Below are positions 26,665-35,286 of a DNA stretch of 49,123 nt, piece by piece (the first letter of the stretch is position 1; every line of letters starts with the position of its first letter). The stretch spans positions 1 to 49,123 of the forward strand of contig CAQUBD010000013.1 in NCBI GenBank assembly GCA_948891265.1, written 5' to 3'. A model generated the notes under the pieces. That model did no database searches, was not told where the DNA came from, and was given only the letters and a program-made list of their open reading frames with translations. A program made the translations under genes and the position numbers. The DNA comes from an uncultured Clostridia bacterium (GTDB lineage: Bacteria; Bacillota; Clostridia; TANB77; CAG-508).

Positions 26665-27873
26665 CTACCTTTTATCTAAAATTGCCTCTTTATTAGTTAA
26701 AGTTTCCCATCGTTTCACTATAACGTCACAATATTTTGGATCTAATTCCATCATATAGCATATTCTATTCATTTGTTCTGCAGCGATTAATGTTGTTCCA
26801 CTACCTCCAAATAAATCCAATATTATATCTTCTACTTTACTACTATTTTTTATTGCTTCCACTACTAGATCAACTGGTTTCATGGTTGGATGTAATTCAT
26901 TCTTTTTTGTTCTTTCTATATCCCATATATCAAAATTACTTCTATTCCCATAAAACAAATGAGATTGAAACCATCCATATATAATTGGTTCATATTTACT
27001 CATATAATCACTATTAGACAATGTATGATTTCCTTTATTCCATATAATTAATGCTTTATATCTATTATTTAGTTTATCTAATGCTCTAAATATATAATCT
27101 AATCCTAGTCTGTAAAAACATACATAATATGCACCTTTATTATATTTTTTTATAATTTCAAACATTTTTAATATGAATTTATCTCCATCTTCTCTATTCA
27201 TATTGTCATTCTTTATTTTTCCATATCTTGCATTAAAACTTTTACTTCCATCTGCATGAACATTACCTTCAAAATTCATTAAATATGGTGGATCTGTAAA
27301 TACCATATCAGATTTTCTATTATTCATTAATTTTTTTATATTTTCTTGTATTGTACTATCACCACACATTAAACGATGATTACCTAATATCCAAACATCT
27401 CCTGGTTTCGTAATTGGTTCTTCTATTTCTTCATATGCAGAATCTATATCAAAGTCATCTTCTTTACTTCCACTTATATCTTTTAGCATTTCATCTACTT
27501 CATCAAAATCAAAACCAGTTAAATTCGTATCAAAGTCTTGTAGTTTTAATTCTTGTAATAATTCTTCTAATTTTCCTTCATCCCAGTCACCTTGTATCTT
27601 ATTTAATGCTATATTTAATGCCTTTTCATTTGTTTTATCTAAATCTACTACTATACACTCTAACTCTATAAAACCTAATTCTTTTAATACTTTTAATCTT
27701 TGATGTCCTCCAATAACAGTCATATCCTTATTTATTATTAATGGACTTACAAATCCAAAATTTTCTATACTATTTTTAATTTTTATATATTCTGGATCAT
27801 TTGGTTTTAAATCTTTTCTAGGATTATAAGTAGCAGGTATTAATTTATCTATTTTAATTTTTTGTATATTCAT
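26665..27873 (-). CDS. ParB-like N-domain fused to a DNA methyltransferase
   Basis: Residues 1-120 are a ParB/sulfiredoxin-like domain (YNPRKDL...IGGHQRLKVLKELG). Residues ~160-402 are an N6-adenine/N4-cytosine methyltransferase with catalytic TDPPY (~195) before the SAM-binding FGGSGTT (~365), i.e. beta-class order. The fusion is common beside terminase genes in Firmicute phages. It probably modifies phage DNA; the target motif cannot be read from the sequence. Confidence 0.9.
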   Translation of the reverse strand: MNIQKIKIDKLIPATYNPRKDLKPNDPEYIKIKNSIENFGFVSPLIINKDMTVIGGHQRLKVLKELGFIELECIVVDLDKTNEKALNIALNKIQGDWDEGKLEELLQELKLQDFDTNLTGFDFDEVDEMLKDISGSKEDDFDIDSAYEEIEEPITKPGDVWILGNHRLMCGDSTIQENIKKLMNNRKSDMVFTDPPYLMNFEGNVHADGSKSFNARYGKIKNDNMNREDGDKFILKMFEIIKKYNKGAYYVCFYRLGLDYIFRALDKLNNRYKALIIWNKGNHTLSNSDYMSKYEPIIYGWFQSHLFYGNRSNFDIWDIERTKKNELHPTMKPVDLVVEAIKNSSKVEDIILDLFGGSGTTLIAAEQMNRICYMMELDPKYCDVIVKRWETLTNKEAILDKR

Positions 27874-27887
27874 TTAATCACCTTCTT

Positions 27888-28919
27888 TTACATCTTATCT
27901 AGTAATTGCAATCTTATTTGTTCTGCAATCTTCTTCATCATAATTGGTGGCACACTCATTCCACATACATATTGCACATTCATTCCCATAAAATCGTAGT
28001 CTTGTGGAAATGTTTGTATTGTTATGATATCTTTATCACTTGCATATCCTGGTACATCATATCTTAATGGTGGACTTCCACCTGCTGCTATTGTTGCTGG
28101 TGTTCTATCATCTTTTAAATACTGAGTATTAAAACAACTTATTTTTCCCTTTTCTGTTCTTTTAATTGTGTCACTTAATTTAACATCTCTTGCTATTCGC
28201 TTTTTCCATCTTTCGTATGTTAATGTGTTTTGGTTTAATTCTTTATAGTTACTGTCTTTTATTTCTCCATATTTTATCGGTTCATCATTGAATTCTAATT
28301 TTATTCTTGAAACATTTATATTTTTATTTACTGCTATAAAAAATAATCTTTCCCTTCTTTGAGGTACTCCCATCTTTGCAGCATTTAATAAAAACAACTG
28401 TGTATTATATCCAATTTCATTTAATCGTTTAATTATCAAATTCACATATCCTTTAGCATTTCCCTGCATTAATCCTTTTACATTTTCAGCAACAATTATT
28501 TTAGGTTTTAATATGTTGGCCAGTTCTATAAATTCAAAAAACAAGTCATCTAATATTTGACTTGCTTGACCTTCTCTAAATTTTTTATTCTTTCCCCAGT
28601 TTTTTTCTCTTTCTCCACATAGTGAAAATGTACTACATGGTGGACTTCCATCTAATATGTCTAAATTATATAATTCTGCAGGTAATTCATTTAATTTATT
28701 CATTTCTTGAATTCCCATACAATAATTATATTTTGGATGATGATTTTTTACATAAATATCATTTATTTTCTTATCAATTTCACAATTTCCAATTACATCA
28801 TATCCTGCTAGTTTATAACCCATTGTAGAACCACCACCACAAGCAAAACATGAAAAAACTTTATAATTATTCTTTGGTATGTTTTTTATATCTTTTAAAT
28901 ACCATTCATATTCTTTCAT
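27888..28919 (-). CDS. C5-cytosine DNA methyltransferase
   Basis: A 343-aa enzyme with the C5-MTase motifs in order: I (FACGGGSTMGYKLAGY, one Cys variation from FxGxGG), IV (GSPPCSTFS, catalytic Cys ~95), VI (AENV), VIII (PQRRERLFF), X (GMSVPP, usually GNSVPP). No restriction partner is present, so it is an orphan methylase giving protection against host restriction or controlling packaging. It stands between two ParB-like genes. Confidence 0.93.
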   Translation of the reverse strand: MKEYEWYLKDIKNIPKNNYKVFSCFACGGGSTMGYKLAGYDVIGNCEIDKKINDIYVKNHHPKYNYCMGIQEMNKLNELPAELYNLDILDGSPPCSTFSLCGEREKNWGKNKKFREGQASQILDDLFFEFIELANILKPKIIVAENVKGLMQGNAKGYVNLIIKRLNEIGYNTQLFLLNAAKMGVPQRRERLFFIAVNKNINVSRIKLEFNDEPIKYGEIKDSNYKELNQNTLTYERWKKRIARDVKLSDTIKRTEKGKISCFNTQYLKDDRTPATIAAGGSPPLRYDVPGYASDKDIITIQTFPQDYDFMGMNVQYVCGMSVPPIMMKKIAEQIRLQLLDKM

Positions 28920-28920
28920 C

Positions 28921-29442
28921 TTATTCTACTCCTTGCTGTTCATCTACATCAAATACAAAACCACATTTTGGACACTTACATTGAAATTTATCATCATCGA
29001 AATCGTTTATATCTATTTCTGCATTGTCATTCATAGTTTCTTCGGTTTCTTTTATTAGTTTATTTATTTCTTTTTCTTCAAAACCAGTAATTGATAAGTC
29101 TATATTGATATTTTCTAATTCGTTAAATATACTTTCTAATTTTTGATAATCCCATTCTCCAGATATTTTATTAAGTGCTATGTTTAGTAGTTTTTCTTTA
29201 TTTTTATCAAATTCAACTATTATGCAATCTATATCTTCATATTTTAGATCCTTTAAAACTTTAAGTCTCTGATGTCCACTTATTACTGTCATATCTGAAT
29301 TAACTATAATCGGTGTAACATATCCAAATTCAATAATACTATTTTTTATTTTTTGGTATTCTTTGTCTTTTTCTGTTAGTTCTTTTCTGGGATTGTATGT
29401 TGCTATTTTTAAATCCCCTATTTTTAATTTTTCTAGTTTCAT
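28921..29442 (-). CDS. ParB-like protein with C-terminal zinc ribbon
   Basis: A 173-aa paralogue of the N-domain of the 26665-27873 protein (YNPRKELTEKD...ISGHQRLKVLKDL), with the same DWDEGKLE-like continuation. It lacks a methyltransferase domain and ends in CKCPKCGFVFDV, a small zinc ribbon. The pair looks like a duplication that brackets the C5 methylase. Confidence 0.85.
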   Translation of the reverse strand: MKLEKLKIGDLKIATYNPRKELTEKDKEYQKIKNSIIEFGYVTPIIVNSDMTVISGHQRLKVLKDLKYEDIDCIIVEFDKNKEKLLNIALNKISGEWDYQKLESIFNELENINIDLSITGFEEKEINKLIKETEETMNDNAEIDINDFDDDKFQCKCPKCGFVFDVDEQQGVE

Positions 29443-29521
29443 TCTTTCCTTCTTTCTTAAAACATTCCACTTGCTTATAGCAGTTTTTACATTCTCTTCT
29501 CATACACATATCATATTTCAT
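29339..29521 (-). CDS. Small Cys-rich protein overlapping the ParB-like gene
   Basis: Starts at ATG 29521 behind AGAGG. The first 25 residues (MKYDMCMRRECKNCYKQVECFK) have four Cys of a zinc-knuckle type and look coding; after that it overlaps the ParB-like gene in another frame and becomes Lys/Arg/Asn low complexity. It would be the first gene of the late transcript. It may be a real short protein with an over-long tail. Confidence 0.4.
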   Translation of the reverse strand: MKYDMCMRRECKNCYKQVECFKKEGKNETRKIKNRGFKNSNIQSQKRTNRKRQRIPKNKK

Positions 29522-29541
29522 ATAACATACCTCTTTTGTAT

Positions 29542-29576
29542 AAAAAAAGAACCTGTAAAAACCGATTTACAAGTTC
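29542..29576 (-). terminator. Terminator at the start of the late operon
   Basis: On the minus strand GAACTTGTAAA-TCGGTT-TTTACAGGTTC (11-bp stem, one G-U) is followed by seven Ts. It lies between the early operon and the methyltransferase/late genes, about 60-95 nt downstream of the 29646-29674 promoter, so both early read-through and late-promoter transcripts meet it. Confidence 0.85.
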
Positions 29577-29645
29577 GTTTTATCTATATTATTTCAAAAA
29601 ATAAAAGGGGATTTATTTTTCTTAAACATATTTTTTGATATTATT

Positions 29646-29674
29646 ATTATAAATTATTGACAATGTCATGTCAA
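29646..29674 (-). promoter_or_regulatory. Probable late promoter
   Basis: TTGACA (29674-29669), a 17-bp spacer, TATAAT (29651-29646) on the minus strand: a perfect sigma-A match. TTGACA lies in a dyad TTGACA-N6-TGTCAA (29657-29674). It starts transcription toward the late genes at about 29639. Confidence 0.8.
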
Positions 29675-29696
29675 GGACAAGTTTTGGACAAGTTTT
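29675..29696 (-). promoter_or_regulatory. Tandem 11-bp repeats upstream of the late promoter
   Basis: GGACAAGTTTT is repeated exactly at 29675-29685 and 29686-29696, directly upstream of -35 and one helical turn apart. This is the usual geometry for an activator binding side by side on one DNA face. The neighbouring late regulator at 29709-30299 is the candidate. Confidence 0.65.
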
Positions 29697-29708
29697 ATTA
29701 TTCAAAAA

Positions 29709-30299
29709 TCACATTTTCCTTATACCATCTATACCAAACATAAGCACTGCAATTTCTTCAATTGCGGAATTTGCATCTCTCCTAATTTGCCTCTCACTTA
29801 TATGATACTTTTCGGACATCATATTTATTTTTGGTTTATATTCTCCAACCACATATAAATCATTTAGAATATGAGCCTTTCGCTTTTTTTCTTCATTTTT
29901 ACTTTGGTCCGCTTCATATAAATAAAATTTTATAATTCTTTTTATATGTGTTAATATAATTTCTGTTCTCTTTTTAGATGCTAATATAGATTGAACTACA
30001 GTTACCTCATCATAAGATTGACAGAATAATTTATCTAACACTTCTTCTACTGTTGCAGTTTCTAAATCCTTTTCAGTAAAAGTTGCTTGTTTACAAGCCT
30101 TTACAAAATTTCTATAATTTTTAAATAATAATCTTGTATTTTTTATCTTGATATCGTATGTTATTTTTTCTCTCAATCTTTCTTCATTTTTTGCTTGTTC
30201 AATCCCCTTTTTTATTCCTTTAGCGACTCCATCAGTAACGAGTTGCTCTATTAATTCTAATAATTGACTTTCTCTCTCAGAAATTTCTATTTTTCCCAT
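29709..30299 (-). CDS. Late transcriptional regulator (ArpU/RinA-like)
   Basis: A 196-aa protein. The last 50 residues (MMSEKYHISERQIRRDANSAIEEIAVLMFGIDGI) form a sigma-70-region-4-like HTH of the kind found in ArpU/RinA late regulators of Firmicute phages. The N-terminus is a charged coiled coil. Last gene of the early operon, directly beside the repeats and promoter at 29646-29696, which it probably binds. ATG 30299 follows AGAAAGAAGGATT. Confidence 0.72.
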   Translation of the reverse strand: MGKIEISERESQLLELIEQLVTDGVAKGIKKGIEQAKNEERLREKITYDIKIKNTRLLFKNYRNFVKACKQATFTEKDLETATVEEVLDKLFCQSYDEVTVVQSILASKKRTEIILTHIKRIIKFYLYEADQSKNEEKKRKAHILNDLYVVGEYKPKINMMSEKYHISERQIRRDANSAIEEIAVLMFGIDGIRKM

Positions 30300-30395
30300 A
30301 CAAAATCCTTCTTTCTTCTTAGGTAGATTGTATGCTATGAACCTTAATAAATTATAATTCTATGATCTTTGATATGTATTACAATATTTCCTATT

Positions 30396-30503
30396 TTATT
30401 TTTGATACATTTTCAATTCTCTTACTAATGTATCTATTGCTGCAATATATCCATAACTATCTGTATTATCTTTTCTTACCTGGATATATTGCTTATTTTT
30501 CAT
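30396..30503 (-). CDS. Tiny protein (35 aa), translationally coupled
   Basis: The ATG lies inside the end of the upstream gene (GATGAAAAATAA). The product MKNKQYIQVRKDNTDSYGYI... ends LVRELKMYQK. It shows no domain. Position and coupling support a real gene; function unknown. Confidence 0.5.
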   Translation of the reverse strand: MKNKQYIQVRKDNTDSYGYIAAIDTLVRELKMYQK

Positions 30504-30858
30504 CTTCTGTTTTAGTTCGTTTGCCTTTTTTATTGCTTCCTTTATTTCCATTTTCTACATTAGCCTCCTGTTCTTTTGGAATATCTATATATAATTGTTT
30601 TTCAATAAAGTTTTCCCAATGTGGTGTGTCTGTAAATGTAACTTCAAAGAACATTTGATTATTTTGATTTCCTAATATAGATTGATAACCATTTAATACT
30701 CTCCATTTTTTCTTTTGTGCATCCCATAAAGGTTTGCCTATTAATAATAATATTTGAACCCATCCTAATTTTTGATTAGTTATTATTTGCTTTTCTTCAT
30801 TGTCAATTTTTTTAGGAATTTCACTTGATTCTGTCACATTATCTTTTTTCTTTGGCAT
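30493..30858 (-). CDS. Hypothetical early protein (121 aa)
   Basis: Charged N-terminus, a central well-structured segment (LLIGKPLWDAQKKKWRVLNGYQSILG, then MFFEVTFTDTPHWENFIEKQLY) and a Lys/Glu-rich tail. I do not recognise the family. It sits between the SAM synthetase gene and the late regulator. Confidence 0.7.
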   Translation of the reverse strand: MPKKKDNVTESSEIPKKIDNEEKQIITNQKLGWVQILLLIGKPLWDAQKKKWRVLNGYQSILGNQNNQMFFEVTFTDTPHWENFIEKQLYIDIPKEQEANVENGNKGSNKKGKRTKTEDEK

Positions 30859-30885
30859 CTTATTTACCTCCGTTCATATTATTCT

Positions 30886-31680
30886 TTAAAATAAGCCCCA
30901 TTCTGCTAATTTTTCAAATCCACCTAAATTATTTATATAATCTTTTGCTATTTTTACTATTTCTTCATAAGGTTTTCCATCTATTTCTTCATCACCTATT
31001 GCACAAAATAATTCTATTGGCTTTTGTAATTCTTGTGCTTTTATATGTGCATATATATTTACTGATACATCTGCTTTTGACAAATCTTTGCCATGCAATC
31101 CTCCACCTGTTACCGCATTTCCCATATCAGATCCTAATTTTCTATTTGTTGCTCCTGTATCTACATTTATTCCACCAGTCCACTCTCCTAATGGATTTAT
31201 TATTGCAGTTGGATAAATACTTTTTAATTCTTCTGTTTTTGCATTACTCTGGCATATAATCACTTTATTGTTTGTCATATCTAATATGTATTTACCATCG
31301 CTATTATACTTATCATAAATTTGATGTGCTAAATAACTTATTTGTCTATCTTCTTCATTCAATGGTACACCTTTAAATATTCCATTATCTCCACACCTTA
31401 TTTTTCCGTTTTGATTGTTTGCCAAATACTCATCTTGTTTTGCTAGTATTATCTCTACTCTTATATCATTAGTTTGTGTAATTCTATATACAATATCAAA
31501 TATATCTGTTTCATTATACTTAACAGAACTTTCTATTATTATTTTGCAATTTCCATGTCCTATTAATACTTCCACTGCTATTTTAGGATTTTCTTGTAGT
31601 TTATATCCTAAATCTACTATTGCACCTGCTATTCTATCTGCTATTTTATCTGGGTGATCCGGATTTACTTTTTCTATCAT
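30886..31680 (-). CDS. metK: Phage S-adenosylmethionine synthetase, shortened
   Basis: Converts Met and ATP to SAM. Conserved features: NPDHPDKIADRIAGAIVD (HPDK loop, residues 6-23), RCGDNGIFKGV (~95), and TGATNRKLGSDMGNAVTGGGLHGKDLSKAD (~178-207; the ATP/phosphate-binding GGG...GKD). It has 264 residues against about 390 in cellular enzymes, with the first ~10 residues and several loops missing. It probably supplies SAM for the phage methyltransferases; whether it is active is not shown. Confidence 0.9.
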   Translation of the reverse strand: MIEKVNPDHPDKIADRIAGAIVDLGYKLQENPKIAVEVLIGHGNCKIIIESSVKYNETDIFDIVYRITQTNDIRVEIILAKQDEYLANNQNGKIRCGDNGIFKGVPLNEEDRQISYLAHQIYDKYNSDGKYILDMTNNKVIICQSNAKTEELKSIYPTAIINPLGEWTGGINVDTGATNRKLGSDMGNAVTGGGLHGKDLSKADVSVNIYAHIKAQELQKPIELFCAIGDEEIDGKPYEEIVKIAKDYINNLGGFEKLAEWGLF

Positions 31681-31746
31681 TTTTACTTTCCTCCTTAAAA
31701 ATATTTACTTTTAATACATTTTGTATCATTTTCAATTAATTTTTGC

Positions 31747-32352
31747 TTATTTTTGAACTAAATTCTCAAAACTATGATAAACTATTGCATTTCTTAAAAT
31801 TTTTAATAAATTTAACCATGCTGCTTTGTCACACTCATCTCCATAACTTATTGGATTTTCTATATCTCTAATCATTACTCGTTTATCTTTTTCTGTTAAT
31901 AGGTGTAAATTATTTTTTATAAATTCACAAGTCCATTGGACTATGTACGTTCTTCTTCCTAGTGCATATCTTTCTGCACCTACTATCATTGCACTTATAT
32001 CTTCTATTTTTCCATTTAATTTTATTTGCTTGTCATCAAGTATTTGTGCTCTCATATTTTTTAATTTTTCTAGTTCTTTTTTTAATTTTACATTTTCTAT
32101 TAGTGCATCTTCAGCCATTCTTTCTTTGCATATACTTTGATCTATCGATGCTTTTTCTTTTCCATCATATACACCTTTTAAATAAACTGTTGTCAAATCT
32201 AATTCTTTTTCATTTATATTATCCAATACTTCTTTTAGAGATTTTAAATCTTCTAAGTCTAATACTGCACTTACATTTCTGTCATTTTTCTTTATTTCTT
32301 TTTCAGATAAACTGACTATTTCCTTAAGATTTTCAATGGATTTTTTTAGCAA
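31747..32352 (-). CDS. Hypothetical early protein with coiled coil (201 aa)
   Basis: N-terminal two-thirds are helical and charged (coiled coil ~60-105). The C-terminal domain (IVGAERYALGRRTYIVQWTCEFI...) is a conserved type seen in unnamed phage proteins; it has Trp, Arg and acidic residues but no identified catalytic motif. Overlaps the next gene's end by seven bases. Confidence 0.7.
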   Translation of the reverse strand: MLKKSIENLKEIVSLSEKEIKKNDRNVSAVLDLEDLKSLKEVLDNINEKELDLTTVYLKGVYDGKEKASIDQSICKERMAEDALIENVKLKKELEKLKNMRAQILDDKQIKLNGKIEDISAMIVGAERYALGRRTYIVQWTCEFIKNNLHLLTEKDKRVMIRDIENPISYGDECDKAAWLNLLKILRNAIVYHSFENLVQK

Positions 32353-32642
32353 TTTAATATTCCCCCCTTTCCAAACCTTTTTTCAAATTTTTCATAACTA
32401 TTTTTAAATTTTTCAAATTCTTTATTATTTTCAAATATCTTTCCACTTTTTAAATCATCTAGTAAATGACGGCCTTCCTTACCTATTTGTTGTTGATATT
32501 TTCCATTACACCAATAATATTCACTTGTATATTGGTGTCCATCATATAAAACTTTATTTTTATTTCCCACATCACAAATCATATTTCCATTTTGTAGGTT
32601 TATGGCTCTTTTACAATTGTCACATTTTACAATACAATCCAT
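32346..32642 (-). CDS. Small zinc-binding protein (98 aa)
   Basis: Begins MDCIVKCDNCKRAINLQNG; Cys pairs (CDNC, ...C, then WCNGKY) suggest a zinc fold. Start at 32642 follows AAAGGAGA; an upstream ATG at 32672 is within the previous gene. The WCNGK motif recurs in the 35666-35860 protein, hinting at a shared family. Confidence 0.65.
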   Translation of the reverse strand: MDCIVKCDNCKRAINLQNGNMICDVGNKNKVLYDGHQYTSEYYWCNGKYQQQIGKEGRHLLDDLKSGKIFENNKEFEKFKNSYEKFEKRFGKGGILNC

Positions 32643-32824
32643 TACTTTTCTCCTTTCACTATTTCTAGACAATCATGTAATTCTAAATCTTTAATTACAT
32701 ATCTATAATGTTCTTTTAATTCTTTCGCTCCATCATCTAAATTATTGTCATCTTCTAATACATAAGTTCTATATATAAAGTCTAATATTTGTTCCAAATC
32801 TTGCTTTATTTTTAATTTCATCAT
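32642..32824 (-). CDS. Small acidic protein (60 aa)
   Basis: Helical, without recognised domain (YRTYVLEDDNNLDDGAKELKEHYRYV). One-base coupling to the genes on both sides marks it as part of the operon. Either of two adjacent Met codons could be the start. Confidence 0.6.
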   Translation of the reverse strand: MMKLKIKQDLEQILDFIYRTYVLEDDNNLDDGAKELKEHYRYVIKDLELHDCLEIVKGEK

Positions 32825-32991
32825 TACACCTCTTTTTCTATGTTATCAACTGGGCAAAACCATATTCGTCCATCGATTTGTTGTATATGCACACTTTCTT
32901 GATTTCTTCCTGTAGGTTCGTATTGATTTATAACTATTCCTTCGTGATTATCATATGTTATAACGTGTTTTCCTAATAAGTTTTTCCCCAT
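32824..32991 (-). CDS. Small beta-rich protein (55 aa)
   Basis: Reads MGKNLLGKHVITYDNHEGIV...DGRIWFCPVDNIEKEV: an SH3/Tudor-like short beta barrel pattern. Ends overlapping the next start (TAATG). Not long enough to assign a function. Confidence 0.6.
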   Translation of the reverse strand: MGKNLLGKHVITYDNHEGIVINQYEPTGRNQESVHIQQIDGRIWFCPVDNIEKEV

Positions 32992-32992
32992 A

Positions 32993-33394
32993 TTAATCAC
33001 CTACCTTAAAACAATTTTTTTGATATTGTTCCTTTGTTAATATTGACAATAATTCACATTTTTTGTTTTTTATATCTTCTTTTATATCGTTGTAATTTAC
33101 TGTAATTGTACCTTTTTCTAGTCCTAGATAACAGATATCGTTACCTTCTTTAATTTCTAATATATCTCCTTCTTGAATTAAATCAGTTATGTTTGTACTA
33201 TGTTTTATAATCTCTCCATAAAATGCATCTAAAAACTTTAAGCCCTGTAAAACTTTTTTCTCATTATCCACTTTAAAAATATGTCCACTTTTAGTTCTTA
33301 CAAATTCGTTAATCTCTATTTCATCATAATAACATCCTTTGCATCCCATTTTTTCTACTCGGCAGTGTTGCCATTCTTTATCAGTGCATTTCAT
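32993..33394 (-). CDS. Conserved phage protein with Cys motif (133 aa)
   Basis: Starts MKCTDKEWQHCRVEKMGCKGCYYDE, a Cys-rich motif recurrent in clostridial phage early genes, followed by a beta-rich region (FVRTKSGHIFKVDNE, QEGDILEIKEGND). Likely metal-binding; no catalytic motif seen. Confidence 0.7.
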   Translation of the reverse strand: MKCTDKEWQHCRVEKMGCKGCYYDEIEINEFVRTKSGHIFKVDNEKKVLQGLKFLDAFYGEIIKHSTNITDLIQEGDILEIKEGNDICYLGLEKGTITVNYNDIKEDIKNKKCELLSILTKEQYQKNCFKVGD

Positions 33395-33527
33395 TCTTTT
33401 GTACCCCCTTTTCTATTTCTTGATTTAATTTACTAATTTGGCTTTTTAATGTTTCAACTTGTTTCTCTGCTATAATCAATGCAAATTCTAAGCCCTCTCT
33501 TTGTCCTATTAATTCATCTTTATTCAA
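33381..33527 (-). CDS. Small coiled-coil protein (48 aa) with TTG start
   Basis: TTG 33527 lies six bases after GGGAGGG. The product (NKDELIGQREGLEFALIIAEKQ...) is a single amphipathic helix/coiled coil and overlaps the next gene's start by 14 bases. Confidence 0.55.
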   Translation of the reverse strand: MNKDELIGQREGLEFALIIAEKQVETLKSQISKLNQEIEKGVQKNEMH

Positions 33528-33529
33528 TT

Positions 33530-34624
33530 CTATCCCTCCCTTCCAGTAAAATTATTATAAACTGGTCCTGTATTTATATTTATTACAACATTATTGCATC
33601 CTTTTAATATTTCTATTAGTCCTGCTATATTAGGTTGTTCAATATTAATTTCTTGTTTATCTATAATATTTTGTTTTACATCTTTATTGATTGTATTTGC
33701 TACTTCCACAAGTTCAGCATTCGTTGTATGTGTATAAACATCTAATGTGATTCCACTATTACTATGTCCTAATATTTGACTTGCATATTTTACATTTACA
33801 CCGCTATTTATTAAATTTGATGCAAAACAATGTCTTAATGCATGTGGATGCAAATATCTTAGATTTATTTGTTTCAAATAGTTTGTATATTCTCTTCTAA
33901 AAGTTCTAGGCTCTCTTGGTTTATTTTGCAATATTTGAGATATTATATATTCTTCTTCATTTTGCTTATACTTTTTTAATTCCTCAAATAATATATCCGT
34001 AATTGGTACTTTTCTTTTGCTTGTAGAACTTTTAGGACTTCCTATTAACACTTTACTTTGATTTGAAATTGGATCATATATTCTTTGTATTGTTTTATTA
34101 ATATCTATATATTTTTCATTTAAATATATATCTTTCCATTGTAATGCACATAGTTCTCCAATTCTTATTCCTGTCTGCATTAATATTAAAATTCCTAATG
34201 CTATTTTTCTTTTTTCTTTATCATTATTGCTACAATCTTTTAATAAGTTATCTAATAGTTTTTTTGTTTCAGTCTCATCATATATTTTTACTTCTTCTCT
34301 AGTTTTGCTTTTTGCTATTTCTAATAAATTTTTTGGTATATTAATTGTATCAATAATTTGCTCTGTTAAATTTTCTTTTCTAGCCTGTTTTAGTACACTT
34401 TTTGCTATCATTTTCATATCACTTAATGTTTTGTATGCATAACCATCATTTATCATATTTATGCACATATCTTCTATTGTCTTAGTATTTATATTTGATA
34501 TTTCTTGATTAGCAATATATTTATTTACATGTTTTAGATTATTTGCATAATTGCAATATGTAGATGGTTTTATTTCTTTCTTTTTAGTCTCTAAAAATTT
34601 TATTGCATATTCTTTAAATTTCAA
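33530..34624 (-). CDS. Second tyrosine recombinase, inside the early operon
   Basis: A 364-aa tyrosine recombinase. SAM-like core-binding N-domain (residues 1-100), catalytic domain with TGIRIGELCALQW (first Arg ~151), a Lys region TSKRKVPI, HALRHCFA (His/Arg), LGHSNSGIT (His) and LDVYTH (nucleophilic Tyr). About 55 residues follow the Tyr, longer than typical. It is not next to an attachment site and is distinct from the integrase at 47711-48913. Possible roles: resolving phage multimers, DNA inversion or remnant of another element. Confidence 0.88.
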   Translation of the reverse strand: MKFKEYAIKFLETKKKEIKPSTYCNYANNLKHVNKYIANQEISNINTKTIEDMCINMINDGYAYKTLSDMKMIAKSVLKQARKENLTEQIIDTINIPKNLLEIAKSKTREEVKIYDETETKKLLDNLLKDCSNNDKEKRKIALGILILMQTGIRIGELCALQWKDIYLNEKYIDINKTIQRIYDPISNQSKVLIGSPKSSTSKRKVPITDILFEELKKYKQNEEEYIISQILQNKPREPRTFRREYTNYLKQINLRYLHPHALRHCFASNLINSGVNVKYASQILGHSNSGITLDVYTHTTNAELVEVANTINKDVKQNIIDKQEINIEQPNIAGLIEILKGCNNVVININTGPVYNNFTGREG

Positions 34625-34632
34625 ATTATCAC

Positions 34633-35286
34633 CTACTTTAAATACCCTGTTTTATCATCAAAAAATTCTTTATATTCTCTTGTTTCTGGTTTTATATTTT
34701 TTATTTTGCTAAATCCATATTTATCATGTAGACATATATAAACTTCATAAACTATTTGTTCTATCGTATCTCTGTGATATACTTGTGCATTTATTCCTCT
34801 TGTTGCAAAATTAAATATTAAACAATGAATATTATATATATCCAAATCATCTGCTACTACTAAATGAAATAATGTATCATCATAATGTTTTTGTCTTTTA
34901 CACCATTCGTACCATGCAGTTATAAGAGTTTGTCCTGTTCCTGCTGCACAATCGTAAAATGTATTACTATTTAAGTTATTAGTTATTTTTGACATTATCT
35001 TAGTTGCTTCAAATGGAGTAAAACATTGTTTTAAATTTTTAGAATTAACGGCAATCATCATTGTATATTCACTTAACAAATCTATTTCTATTCCTACTTG
35101 CTTTTGGAGTTCTATAAAATCATGAAAAAATCCAAATTTATCATATTCTTCCTTTAGGTCTTTTTCATTTAATGTTCTAACATAATCTATAAAGTTATTT
35201 CTAAAACCTAATATATTCTTTTCATCTTTAATTTTATATTTTAAAAATATATTATCTAATTCTTTTACTGCTTCTTCCTTTTTCAT
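34633..35286 (-). CDS. N6-methyltransferase-like protein lacking a visible NPPY motif
   Basis: A 217-aa protein resembling a shortened Type I-like N6-adenine methylase: QCFTPFEATKIMSKI and SAM-binding motif I YDCAAGTGQTLI. The place expected for (N/D)PP(Y/F) reads ADDLDIYNIHCLIF without a Pro-Pro, and the sequence ends soon after. It may bind SAM without methylating DNA, or be an inhibitor or scaffold. Confidence 0.68.
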   Translation of the reverse strand: MKKEEAVKELDNIFLKYKIKDEKNILGFRNNFIDYVRTLNEKDLKEEYDKFGFFHDFIELQKQVGIEIDLLSEYTMMIAVNSKNLKQCFTPFEATKIMSKITNNLNSNTFYDCAAGTGQTLITAWYEWCKRQKHYDDTLFHLVVADDLDIYNIHCLIFNFATRGINAQVYHRDTIEQIVYEVYICLHDKYGFSKIKNIKPETREYKEFFDDKTGYLK

